From Fibrobacter succinogenes (GTDB lineage Bacteria; Fibrobacterota; Chitinivibrionia; Chitinivibrionales; Chitinivibrionaceae), in assembly GCA_020726425.1 (NCBI GenBank), contig DYSA01000005.1:1-33528 (forward strand): a stretch of 33,528 nucleotides of DNA, given 5' to 3'. Below are positions 1 to 9,155 of the stretch, in pieces. Made by a program: the position numbers and the translations under genes. Under the pieces are notes generated by a model that was not told the origin of the DNA, searched no databases, and saw only the letters and a program-made list of their open reading frames with translations. Every line of letters begins with the position of its first letter. The stretch's first letter is position 1.

Positions 1-2
1 CC

Positions 3-686
3 TTTGCCGCCAAACCTCTCGGAACCGGATGGGACACCGTTCTCGATTCCTGTTCCGGTGATCTGGACAAGGATGGCGTTCCCGAGAAGGTTCAGGTGGT
101 GGAGTATCCCACTGATCAGGATTTGAATATTCCTGTAGAATTACAGATTTTCAAGAAGAAACCAAATGGCAAAGATTCGTTGTGGTTTGTTAGTCGAAGA
201 CCATTTTATGCATACTGTGAGGATGAAGCGGGAGAACCTCATGTCGAACAAATTAAAGTTGTAAATGGTACAATAGTTGTTCATTCACGCTTAAATATTG
301 TCCATCATGGTGATGGTCCCAGTTTTGAAACTGCACGATACCGTTATCAAAATGGAGGGTTTAGCCTCATTGGTTTTACTTTTGAAATCAATGAAGGGTG
401 TGGAATGGGAGAAAGGGATAAGTCTGGGCAAACGGTTGTTGACATTAATCTTTCCACCGGAAAAGGAATTCTTTCCTACAAATACGAGCAGTGCGATGAA
501 GATTCACCCGTCAAACTCCCCACAAACAAATCAATCCCGTTCACTCTCGACCAGTGTTCCGCCACCAAAACCGTGAACGGCAAAGAACAGAAACTCACCA
601 CCGCCGACCTGAAAAACATCACCATGGCCAACCACAAATATGGCGAAATATCTCTGACCATCAAAGGCGAAAATATTTCATTTTAA
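3..686 (+). CDS. hypothetical protein, C-terminal part only (5' end lies outside the window)
   Basis: The reading frame is open from the first bases (FAAKPLGTGWDTVLDSCSGDLDKDGVPEKVQ...) through the reported 96-686 ORF to TAA. No start is required inside the window. A DxDxDG-type 'DLDKDGVPE' motif is present. Confidence 0.6.
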   Translation, partial: FAAKPLGTGWDTVLDSCSGDLDKDGVPEKVQVVEYPTDQDLNIPVELQIFKKKPNGKDSLWFVSRRPFYAYCEDEAGEPHVEQIKVVNGTIVVHSRLNIVHHGDGPSFETARYRYQNGGFSLIGFTFEINEGCGMGERDKSGQTVVDINLSTGKGILSYKYEQCDEDSPVKLPTNKSIPFTLDQCSATKTVNGKEQKLTTADLKNITMANHKYGEISLTIKGENISF

Positions 687-760
687 TGTCGCACGTGATG
701 GTATCACTTTGCTGGATCGCATTATATAAAAGAGCTGAGAACAAACAAAAAGGAACTCCC

Positions 761-1387
761 ATGAATCCCTGGACTACCATTCCCCTGAACGACTACGAAT
801 CGCACATGAACCTTCCCGAAATTGGCCAAGCTGAATTTCTTGCCGGAACCATGGTCGCTATGATTCAAACAATATCTCCGGAATCTGTTGCTGTGATTGG
901 GTGTGCCGGTGGAAACGGATTTGATCAGATCAAGGAATGTGGGGTGGAGCATTTGATCGGGATCGATATAAATAACGATTTTTGCGATGTCGCATTTGAT
1001 CGGTATGGCGAAACCTTTGATCATCTGGAAATCATGACCGCTGATTTTTGTGATGAATCGTGTCAGTTTGATCCGGTCGATTTTCTTTTCGCGGGACTTC
1101 TATTTGAATATGTGGATTGCGAAACGGCGATTAAACGGTGCAGTGAACAGGTCGTTTCCGGTGGCTATTTCGGAGCGGTGATACAACTTCACTGCGAAAC
1201 CATGGCGGAAATTTCACCTTCGCCGTTTACTGAAACATTGGGGGTGCTCAGTTCAATAATGACTCTCGTGGATCCTCAGTTTTTCGAGCAGATTGCCTGT
1301 GACTATGGATTTACTGTGGTTTCTAATCAAACCGTTGAACTGATTTCAGGGAAATCGTTTCAGGTTTTTCTCTTTCAAAATCGGTAG
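761..1387 (+). CDS. class I SAM-dependent methyltransferase-like protein
   Basis: In-frame ATG at 761 preceded by 'aggaa'. Motif I-like 'VAVIGCAGGNGFDQI', then 'LIGIDINNDFCDVA'. The longer ORF start at 554 overlaps the upstream CDS. Confidence 0.75.
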   Translation: MNPWTTIPLNDYESHMNLPEIGQAEFLAGTMVAMIQTISPESVAVIGCAGGNGFDQIKECGVEHLIGIDINNDFCDVAFDRYGETFDHLEIMTADFCDESCQFDPVDFLFAGLLFEYVDCETAIKRCSEQVVSGGYFGAVIQLHCETMAEISPSPFTETLGVLSSIMTLVDPQFFEQIACDYGFTVVSNQTVELISGKSFQVFLFQNR

Positions 1388-1397
1388 GATTCGAGGA

Positions 1398-3005
1398 TTA
1401 TCGTTTCCACGAGATTGGTGCGAACGCGATAAAGACGGTATAGAGTTCCAGTCTTCCCAAAAGCATTGCCAGTGTACAGATCCATTTTCCTTCGAGAGGG
1501 ATCCAATTGAAACTCTGCGTTGGACCAACTCCCGCCAATCCGGGGCCGATATTGCCGAGGGTTGCTGTTATCGCTGTGGCGGCAGTGGAAAAATCTTCCA
1601 CAAAGAAACTCATGGCGAATACGAGAATACCGTAGGTCATGATAAAGAGAAGCAGAAATCCAACAATATTTGCAACCTGTTTTTCTTCCACTGGAACTTT
1701 CCCAATTTTGATCGATTGAACAATTTTAGGCTGAACCATACGCCGAACTTCGCGAATCATCGACTTGATGAGCACTTGGATGCGCAACATCTTGATTCCT
1801 CCCGCTGTCGAACCGGCACATCCGCCGACAAACATGAGAAATACGAGCATTGTTCGGAGGGCGTTGGGCCACATATCGTAATCGGCGGTCATAAATCCGG
1901 TGGTGGTGGTTATGGAGATCACTTGAAATGAACTGAATCGCAGTGCTGAGAAAAAGGAATCGAATTTTGAAGATTCGCCACTCACAACGGTTTGCAATTG
2001 ATCCGATGGGATTGGGTATCCTCTGAAAATTTCACCTACTGCATCAGCGGGAAGTATCCCTTTGATCCAAAGTATTAGAGTAGAGAGAATGATTGCTCCG
2101 CCCAATACTTTTGAGTAGAAAAGGAACTCGCTGTTTTTGGTAAGCAGTGAGAAATTTCGTTTGAAAATCATCTGGTAATGAAGCAGGAAGTTCATTCCCG
2201 CAAGGAACATGAAAAATGTAATCACCCAATCGATATACGCTGAATTGTAGTAGCCAATACTTAAATTTTTAGTGGAAAATCCTCCAGTGGCTAATGTCCC
2301 AAAGGCATGGCAGACCGAATCGAAAAGGGGCATTCCACCAAACATGAGAAGTATCGTTTCCGCAAGGGTCAAAAGAGCGTATACGCCCCAGAGAATCTTG
2401 GCGGTTTGGCGAAGGTTCGGCCCCAATTTTTCTGCTGTTGGCCCGGGAACTTCACCGCGGAACATCTGGTATCCTGTAATTCCCGAAGCGGGGAAAATCG
2501 CGAGAACGAGCGTGACAATACCCATTCCACCGAGCCAGTGAGTCATGGATCGCCAGAATAGCAAGCTCTTCGGAAGTGCTTCGATGTCAGTGAGAATTGT
2601 CGATCCTGTGGTAGTGAATCCACTCATGACTTCGAAATAGCTGTTGGTAAAATGGTAGAACAGTTTGTACAGTGAAAAAGGTGAATGATCGGTCATGTTG
2701 AACCAGATCTGCAGCGGAATTGAACTAAAAAAAGCGAATATGATCCAGCCAAAGGTAACAATGGTAAATCCTTCGCGAATACCATTTCCCACTAACCGAG
2801 ATGGTTTGCGAAGAATCAGGATTGTTCCGGCAAAAAAGGTGAGCGCGATGGCGATCACAAATCCCAAAAGCGCTGGTGATGCGATTGCTTCGGCTATAGA
2901 TCGAGGGGAAGTTTCAATAATTGCGATTCCCAATGAGAGGAGCATGACGAGGCCGAGAACCTGAAGCAGTCGACCGATCGCATGAGTCACAAAAGAAAAA
3001 TTCAT
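1398..3005 (-). CDS. trkH: Trk-type potassium uptake membrane subunit TrkH
   Basis: 535 aa, multi-TM, with K+ filter-like repeats (MSGFTTTGSTIL, ATGGFSTKN, TTTTGFMTADYD, LGNIGPGLAGVGP). Adjacent to trkA. Confidence 0.93.
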   Translation of the reverse strand: MNFSFVTHAIGRLLQVLGLVMLLSLGIAIIETSPRSIAEAIASPALLGFVIAIALTFFAGTILILRKPSRLVGNGIREGFTIVTFGWIIFAFFSSIPLQIWFNMTDHSPFSLYKLFYHFTNSYFEVMSGFTTTGSTILTDIEALPKSLLFWRSMTHWLGGMGIVTLVLAIFPASGITGYQMFRGEVPGPTAEKLGPNLRQTAKILWGVYALLTLAETILLMFGGMPLFDSVCHAFGTLATGGFSTKNLSIGYYNSAYIDWVITFFMFLAGMNFLLHYQMIFKRNFSLLTKNSEFLFYSKVLGGAIILSTLILWIKGILPADAVGEIFRGYPIPSDQLQTVVSGESSKFDSFFSALRFSSFQVISITTTTGFMTADYDMWPNALRTMLVFLMFVGGCAGSTAGGIKMLRIQVLIKSMIREVRRMVQPKIVQSIKIGKVPVEEKQVANIVGFLLLFIMTYGILVFAMSFFVEDFSTAATAITATLGNIGPGLAGVGPTQSFNWIPLEGKWICTLAMLLGRLELYTVFIAFAPISWKR

Positions 3006-3008
3006 GAT

Positions 3009-4361
3009 TTATGCCCTGAACAGTTTTGAAATCGATTTAAGATCGTGGCTGTTGTAGAAGACGATAATGTCGTCATGTTCTTCGATGATAGTGATTCCCG
3101 AAACCATAATAAATTCGTTATTGCGAAGAATGCAAGCGATGATAAACTGGGACTGAGCTTTTTTACGGATTTCATGGATTGGACTTCCTGCAATACGACT
3201 TCCCGATTCAATATAGAAATGGCTCATGTCCATATCCGTTTTTGAATGGCGGAACACCGCATCGCGAGAGAATCCCGCAATATCGGAGAAAATCTGTTGG
3301 GTTGAAAGTTTCGTTGGCTGGATGATGTGGTCGATTCCGAGAGTTCGAAAAAGTTGTAGATGTTTCTCATAGTTGGTAACTGCAATTGCCTGTTCTGCAC
3401 CTTCAGCCTTTGCTAAAAGAGCGGTCATGACATTCTCTTCACCATCTTCATCTACAGAGATAAAGAAGTTGGCCGTGTTCACGCCGGCATCAATGAGAGT
3501 CTCTTCCTGCCCCGGATCACCAAAGAAAATGTCCGTATTGTGAAGAGAATCAGCGCACATGCGGCAAAATTCTTCATCTTCAGAAATGAGGACGGTACGT
3601 TTCGCTCGCTTTTCAATCTCTTTTACCAGTGAAATTGTCATTGGTGATTCGCCGTTGATCACAACTTTTGCGATCTTGTCGCCACTGGTTTTGAATAGAT
3701 CGTGGAATCGATTGATCGCGGATATTGGCATGAGAAGAAGGATTTCATCTCCCAGTTGAATGAGACTTTCGCCGTTGGGGATTATCGTGTTTCCATTCCG
3801 GGATATTACCAAAAGGAGAACGTGAGGATCACCCATGATTTTGGCGATTTCAGCAGCGGTGTGATTTACTAAGGCGCAGTTTAGGGTCACTTTGAACCCG
3901 CGAAGTGCAATGCCTGCTTTTCGGAAATTGATCACTTCGGTCTGTTCGGGAACATAGAGATATTCGAGAATTTGATTGATCGTGTCTGTTTCCGGTTCGA
4001 TCGTATCGGTGACGCCGAGATCTTTGAGACCAAAAAATTCGTGAGAAAAGTTTGTCGATTTTAAACGAGCCACTCGATTGGGAACATTAAACCGTGAAGC
4101 GAGGTAGCAGCAGAGAATATTCGTTTCATCATTGGGGGTCACAGCAACGAGCATATCCGCATCGTCAATTCCCGCTTGAATTAACATGGCCGGATCGAGT
4201 CCCGATCCGTGGATTGCGAGAATATCGAGCTTGTTCGCCAGTTTTTGGCACTTCTCCTGACCGCTTTCTATGAGCGTTATTCGGTGGTTAAGTTGCTCTT
4301 TTTCTAGCTGTTGAGCAAGTGTTGAACCGACAACTCCGCCACCAACAATTATGATATTCAC
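3009..4361 (-). CDS. trkA: Trk system potassium uptake protein TrkA (two RCK units)
   Basis: 450 aa, GTG start. N-terminal Rossmann motif 'MNIIIVGGGVVGSTLAQQLE', two RCK_N-like and two RCK_C-like segments. Lies immediately upstream of trkH. Confidence 0.93.
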   Translation of the reverse strand: MNIIIVGGGVVGSTLAQQLEKEQLNHRITLIESGQEKCQKLANKLDILAIHGSGLDPAMLIQAGIDDADMLVAVTPNDETNILCCYLASRFNVPNRVARLKSTNFSHEFFGLKDLGVTDTIEPETDTINQILEYLYVPEQTEVINFRKAGIALRGFKVTLNCALVNHTAAEIAKIMGDPHVLLLVISRNGNTIIPNGESLIQLGDEILLLMPISAINRFHDLFKTSGDKIAKVVINGESPMTISLVKEIEKRAKRTVLISEDEEFCRMCADSLHNTDIFFGDPGQEETLIDAGVNTANFFISVDEDGEENVMTALLAKAEGAEQAIAVTNYEKHLQLFRTLGIDHIIQPTKLSTQQIFSDIAGFSRDAVFRHSKTDMDMSHFYIESGSRIAGSPIHEIRKKAQSQFIIACILRNNEFIMVSGITIIEEHDDIIVFYNSHDLKSISKLFRA

Positions 4362-4541
4362 GTACCAGTCCTTTTTGACGTATGTCAGGCAAATATAGTT
4401 TCTGATTGTAGAATTGCGCCCAAAAACAGTGAATGAGAAACGAAGATGGTCAGTTGGCTTAGGTCAATTGAACAGATCTCTTTGAATTATGAAGAACCTG
4501 TTGTATTTTACCACGCGTTTATTATCGTGAGAGGAGCAGCA

Positions 4542-5684
4542 ATGGATAAATATAAAAGTCAGTCATCTCGTTTAACTCGTGAAATGAAACACGAAATTGC
4601 CGGTTTTCGGAAATACATCTATCGAACATGCTCTGGTGTTGATGTGACGGGAATTGAACATTTTCACCATGGCGATGACAATAAAACTCTGGTAATAACA
4701 TCGACTCATCGCAGTCATATCGACTACCTCATTCTCGGTGCAGAACTTGTATCTGATGGGATTTGCGGAATTCGCTTTGCTGCGGGTGACAATCTGACTC
4801 GTTTGCCAATTCTTGGATCTCGTTTTCGTCGCATGGGCGCATTTACCGTATTTCGTTCAAAAGCGACTCAGAGAAGCTACCTCTTTAAACTTGTTGAACA
4901 AGTCAAAAAACTCATTAAAAAAGGTGACCTTCTGATTGTATTTCCCGAAGGTGGGCGAAGCTATAACGGTCACATGCTCGACATAAAGGGCGGAATTGTT
5001 GGAGCTGCAGTTGTACTTCAACAGGAAAATCCAGAAGAGCAGGTTTGTTATCAACCAGTTGCAATCAGTTATGAAATTCCCGCTGAAGCACCGTTTCTCA
5101 AGTATGTTCTTGCGGGAAAGAAAATGCGCGATGAAGGCAAAAACAAACTCGAAAAACTGTTTGGCGAATTGATGTATTACGCTGGCGATATTGTTCCCTT
5201 TGTTCTTCGTGGAATTAAAGCTCGCTTTGGTTTGAGATATGGGAAAATTTACATCGATTTCGGAGCTCCGATTCCTCTCTCTGAACTCACCGATGTTCAA
5301 GGTCTCTATCGCGCAAAAGCACCCAATAGTTTCTTGGGGAATAGTGCCGCGATTAAGGAGTCTTCAGAGAAATTGAAAGCTGTGTTTGTGAGACTTCTGC
5401 GAATTCTTCCTCACAATATGGTCGCATATATCATTAAACAGAATGAAACACTTTCTGTGGAGACTCAGGTGAAAAAACTTGAAGCCCTTCGCGCAGAACT
5501 CGCCGAAATGGGAGCGACATTCAGTTCTGAAAAAACGGGAATTGAACTCTACCGTGAAGGTCTGGATTTCCTCCGCCGAAATAGTGTAGGAAAAGTTAGT
5601 AATGATAAAATTGAAATTATTCGCCGTGATATGCTTGAATATTTTGCCGCAACTACCGAAGACCGATTGGTAGAAGGCGCATAA
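4542..5684 (+). CDS. 1-acyl-sn-glycerol-3-phosphate acyltransferase / PlsB-like acyltransferase
   Basis: Acyltransferase motifs 'STHRSHIDYLIL' (HxxxxD) and 'FPEGGRSYNG'. ATG at 4542 preceded by 'gaggagcag'. The ORF extends upstream to 4446. Confidence 0.85.
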   Translation: MDKYKSQSSRLTREMKHEIAGFRKYIYRTCSGVDVTGIEHFHHGDDNKTLVITSTHRSHIDYLILGAELVSDGICGIRFAAGDNLTRLPILGSRFRRMGAFTVFRSKATQRSYLFKLVEQVKKLIKKGDLLIVFPEGGRSYNGHMLDIKGGIVGAAVVLQQENPEEQVCYQPVAISYEIPAEAPFLKYVLAGKKMRDEGKNKLEKLFGELMYYAGDIVPFVLRGIKARFGLRYGKIYIDFGAPIPLSELTDVQGLYRAKAPNSFLGNSAAIKESSEKLKAVFVRLLRILPHNMVAYIIKQNETLSVETQVKKLEALRAELAEMGATFSSEKTGIELYREGLDFLRRNSVGKVSNDKIEIIRRDMLEYFAATTEDRLVEGA

Positions 5685-7048
5685 TGGATTTTCGCAATTA
5701 CCTTATCAGCGATTCCGTCGTTGATCTCGATTATGACGATAAAGATGATGCACTTGAACAATTGGTGCGTCGTCTCTGTCGCAAGCTTAAAATTCGTGAT
5801 CACACGGCGATTTTAGAAGATATGCTTCGACGCGAAGAAACCGCTTCGACCTTCATAGGATCAGGGGTTGCAATTCCTCAAGCTGATGCTACTATCGAAG
5901 AGGATTTCGCTGTTATCATTGGCCGAAGCGTCGAAGGTATTAGCTATGATGCTGCAAGAAATGCTAAAGTGAATATCGTCGCGCTCGTTGTTATCAATCC
6001 CGAACGAGTTGATGAGGATCGGCAGATAGAATTTCTCGCTCGACTCTCCACCTTTTTCAAAGATGTTATCGTGAACCGCCTTCTCATTGAAGAAGAGGTC
6101 GATTCAATTTCACAACTCCTTCAGAATAAGCCAACCGATGAAGAAGATGATGACGACGATGAAAAACTGAAAAAAGCGAAAAAAGAGCCGGTCATCTCTG
6201 CTGCCACCGCGCTCGCTCGCGATGTAAATGCAAAAGCTATTATGATTTTTACCGACACAAAAAATGACACCGAGTTTTTGAAATATATCAAAACTCGTCG
6301 TCAAGTGATTATTGTAACCAGCAATAAAAGTCGTTTTGAAGAAGATTTGAAATACGATATTATTCAGGCACCCTTCGTTCGTTCATCGAGAATTGGTCAA
6401 GTGAAAATCGGTATTCTTCTCGCTATGTCCAGAAATATGCTCACTCGTGATGACTCGGTGGTCTGCATTACGGGAAAATTTAATCACGACTCATTTGATA
6501 CGCTGATTGCGATGGATATTGGCAAAGAGTTTGATTTCTTCTTCAGCCAAACACGATCGCTGCTGCCGCCAGATGTGAAACCGGAAATCCTTGAACGAGT
6601 ACTCGGAATTGCTTCGGAAATAGGTATGGAAGGTCGTGAAGGCAAAGCGGTGGGGACAATGTTTGTTCTTGGAGACACGAATAGCGTTGCCGGTCATATC
6701 GCTCAGTTGATTATCAATCCATTCCGTGGCTACAGTGAATCGGAACGAAATATTCTCGATCCTGGTCTCGAAGAGACTATCAAAGAGTTCGCCAGTATTG
6801 ATGGTGCTTTTGTGATCACTGGCGATGGTGTTGTTCTCTCAGCGGGAAGCTATCTTCGTCCAATTCTTTCTGATGATGTTGTTGCTCAACAACTTCCGAG
6901 CGGACTGGGGTCACGTCATGCCGCCGCCGCTGCAATTACTGCAGCAACTAACTCAATTGCAATTACCGTTTCAGAATCAACGGGGCAGGTAACACTTTTT
7001 AAAAGTGGTGCAATGGCTTTAACTCTTTCCAAGCAGATTGACAAATGA
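5684..7048 (+). CDS. putative diadenylate cyclase (c-di-AMP synthase) with N-terminal PTS EIIA-like and central pyruvate-kinase-C-like domains
   Basis: C-terminal 'DGAFVITGDGVVLSAG...LPSGLGSRHAAAAAITAATNSIAITVSESTGQVTLFKSG' matches the DGA and G(T/S)RH signatures of DAC (DisA_N) domains. N-terminal 'REETASTFIGSGVAIPQA' resembles EIIA(Fru/Mtl) but has Gln in place of His. Middle 'AATALARDVNAKAIMIFTDTKNDTEFLKYIKTRRQVIIVTSN' resembles the pyruvate kinase C domain. Confidence 0.82.
   Translation: MDFRNYLISDSVVDLDYDDKDDALEQLVRRLCRKLKIRDHTAILEDMLRREETASTFIGSGVAIPQADATIEEDFAVIIGRSVEGISYDAARNAKVNIVALVVINPERVDEDRQIEFLARLSTFFKDVIVNRLLIEEEVDSISQLLQNKPTDEEDDDDDEKLKKAKKEPVISAATALARDVNAKAIMIFTDTKNDTEFLKYIKTRRQVIIVTSNKSRFEEDLKYDIIQAPFVRSSRIGQVKIGILLAMSRNMLTRDDSVVCITGKFNHDSFDTLIAMDIGKEFDFFFSQTRSLLPPDVKPEILERVLGIASEIGMEGREGKAVGTMFVLGDTNSVAGHIAQLIINPFRGYSESERNILDPGLEETIKEFASIDGAFVITGDGVVLSAGSYLRPILSDDVVAQQLPSGLGSRHAAAAAITAATNSIAITVSESTGQVTLFKSGAMALTLSKQIDK
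6137..6193 (+). other. highly charged interdomain linker (DEEDDDDDEKLKKAKKE) within the putative diadenylate cyclase
   Basis: Low-complexity acidic then basic stretch separating the EIIA-like domain from the PK_C-like domain. Confidence 0.7.
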
Positions 7049-7389
7049 AATCATCGAAACGTTTTTCGTTGCCTAAGATTCCGAAAATTAAAAGTTTTTC
7101 CGACCTTCCCCGTGGATCCGCGAAGTTTCTAGCTTTGGGGGTTGTTGGTGTGGTTTTGTTGCACACAATCTTTGGACCAAAAGGATTAATTTCGTTAGGG
7201 ATTCTCCTTCGGGAGTGTAAACAGTTGGAAACTGAAATTGCTCAAGAAAAAAGTAAAATCGATTCACTGACTATCGTTGTCGGTCGGTTACAAGGTGATG
7301 CTTCATATTTAGAGCGATCCGCGCGAGAGCTTCTCGGCGTAAGTTCCAGTGGCGAAACGGTTATTAAGTTTGTGGATCAACGGGAATGA
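7045..7389 (+). CDS. FtsB/DivIC-like septum formation initiator family protein
   Basis: 114 aa: short N-terminus, one TM segment, then coiled coil and 'YLERSARELLGVSSSGETVIKF', typical of the FtsB/DivIC family. ATGA overlap with the upstream gene. Confidence 0.7.
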   Translation: MKSSKRFSLPKIPKIKSFSDLPRGSAKFLALGVVGVVLLHTIFGPKGLISLGILLRECKQLETEIAQEKSKIDSLTIVVGRLQGDASYLERSARELLGVSSSGETVIKFVDQRE

Positions 7390-9155
7390 ATGAACGCAAT
7401 TCTAAACTAGAACAAGTCAAAGAAGAAATTCGCATGCGTCTCGATATCGTTACGGTGGTGGAACGATATGTTGCGCTCAAGAGAGCTGGCACCAGCTATA
7501 AAGGACTCTGTCCGTTTCATAAAGAAAAATCTCCTTCATTTCATGTGAATCCTGATCGCAGTATTTTCCACTGCTTCGGTTGCGGCAAAGGCGGTGATGT
7601 ATTTGCCTTTCTCATGGAAATTGAAGGTGTTTCATTCATGGAAGCCCTTAAACAGGCTGGTCGTGAAGTCGGTGTCGCTGTAGAATCGGCTCAAAATCGC
7701 AATCAAACGTATTCTGGACCGACACTTAATCGCGATGTTGCCTACGCCGCAAATGGCCACGCCATGAACTATTTCTACGAAGAGATGAAAAAATCGACCG
7801 AAGCGATTGAGTATTTCCGTTCTCGTGGACTCACCGGTGAAACTGTTCGTGAATTCAGACTCGGGTTTGCCCCAGATTCTTGGGATGGACTGATAAATTA
7901 TCTTAACGTACAACGTATTTCTCCGCAAACTGCAGCGCTTGCAGGTTTGGCTGTTACATCATCAGGGGGATCTCGTCCCTATGACCGATTCCGCAAACGG
8001 GTGATCTATCCGATTCTCGATATGGCCGGTCGCCCCGTTGCTTTCGGAGGACGAACGATGGATCCCGAAGGGCAACCGAAATATCTCAACTCCCCTGAAA
8101 CCGTGCTTTATCGCAAAAATCGCATATTTTATGGCCTTCACCAAGCTCGTACCGAAATCCGTGAAAAGGGCTCCGTGATTATCGTCGAAGGCTACATGGA
8201 CATGCTCATGCTCTATCAAGCAGGCATACAAAATGCCATTGCTACGTGTGGAACGGCAATGACCGTAGAACACGGCCATCTCCTTAGAAGGATCACTGGA
8301 TTGGTTTATCTTGTGTTCGACGGAGATAATGCGGGATATCAAGCGGCAGAACGAGCTGTTCAAAATCTTTTTCCGTTAGAAATCGATCTGCGCGTTGTGA
8401 TTTTGCCTCTGGGTGAAGATCCTGATTCTATTATTAACTCTTTTGGGCCTGAGCGGTTTAATGAACTTCTCTCAGGTGCGGTGACTGGATTAGAATTTTA
8501 TATCAGTCGACTGTCCGCGGACGGTGAATCGGAAACTCCTCAGGGGAAATCACGGATTGTTACTTCGCTCGCAACACTTCTTGGAGGTGTTCAGAATCAA
8601 GTTCTTGTAGCTCACTTTGGTCGAGAACTAGCCGCTCGATTTGGCGTTGAAGAGGTTCTTTTTCGACGGATGATTTCTCAAAAAAATGATTCAAATCGAG
8701 CTGGATTTGAGAGTGATCAGGGAAAACGGGAAAGAGATTTAGAGTCTCTGCTGAACTCAGAAGAAGGTTCACTTTTACACCTTCTTTTGACGAAACCGGA
8801 TCAGCTTTTTCAGTGGAAAGAAAAAATTTCAATTGAATTGTTTTCCAATTCGTTGTTTAGAAACTTATATTCCCTTATTGTTAGTAAAGATGTAGACCAT
8901 ACTTCGCTGATAGATGAGATGGATGATCCAACAATGCGAGATCTTTTTTCACTGATGCTCATTCGTGAAAGTCTTGAAAGCAGCGAATCCATCGGACATA
9001 AGGTGCTGAAATTAGAGAAAAACATCATTGATCGTAAAATTGAACAAATTTCGCGCCAGCTATCAATGGCGACGCGGGCTGAAGATAAAATGCGACTGCT
9101 TTCAGAACAATCGCATCTGCTCAAAGCACAAAAGGGGAGAAGAAGTAACACATGA
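7386..9155 (+). CDS. dnaG: DNA primase DnaG
   Basis: Zinc-binding 'CPFHKEKSPSFHVNPDRSIFHCFGCGKGGDVFAF', Toprim 'VIIVEGYMDMLMLYQAG' and 'VYLVFDGDNAGYQAA'. Confidence 0.98.
   Translation: MNERNSKLEQVKEEIRMRLDIVTVVERYVALKRAGTSYKGLCPFHKEKSPSFHVNPDRSIFHCFGCGKGGDVFAFLMEIEGVSFMEALKQAGREVGVAVESAQNRNQTYSGPTLNRDVAYAANGHAMNYFYEEMKKSTEAIEYFRSRGLTGETVREFRLGFAPDSWDGLINYLNVQRISPQTAALAGLAVTSSGGSRPYDRFRKRVIYPILDMAGRPVAFGGRTMDPEGQPKYLNSPETVLYRKNRIFYGLHQARTEIREKGSVIIVEGYMDMLMLYQAGIQNAIATCGTAMTVEHGHLLRRITGLVYLVFDGDNAGYQAAERAVQNLFPLEIDLRVVILPLGEDPDSIINSFGPERFNELLSGAVTGLEFYISRLSADGESETPQGKSRIVTSLATLLGGVQNQVLVAHFGRELAARFGVEEVLFRRMISQKNDSNRAGFESDQGKRERDLESLLNSEEGSLLHLLLTKPDQLFQWKEKISIELFSNSLFRNLYSLIVSKDVDHTSLIDEMDDPTMRDLFSLMLIRESLESSESIGHKVLKLEKNIIDRKIEQISRQLSMATRAEDKMRLLSEQSHLLKAQKGRRSNT

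Noticed and set aside
4362-4541. Possible c-di-AMP (ydaO-type) riboswitch or operator in the trkA-acyltransferase intergenic region
   Set aside because: Only ~180 bp, and I could not recognise conserved riboswitch motifs by eye. It would need an Infernal/Rfam search.
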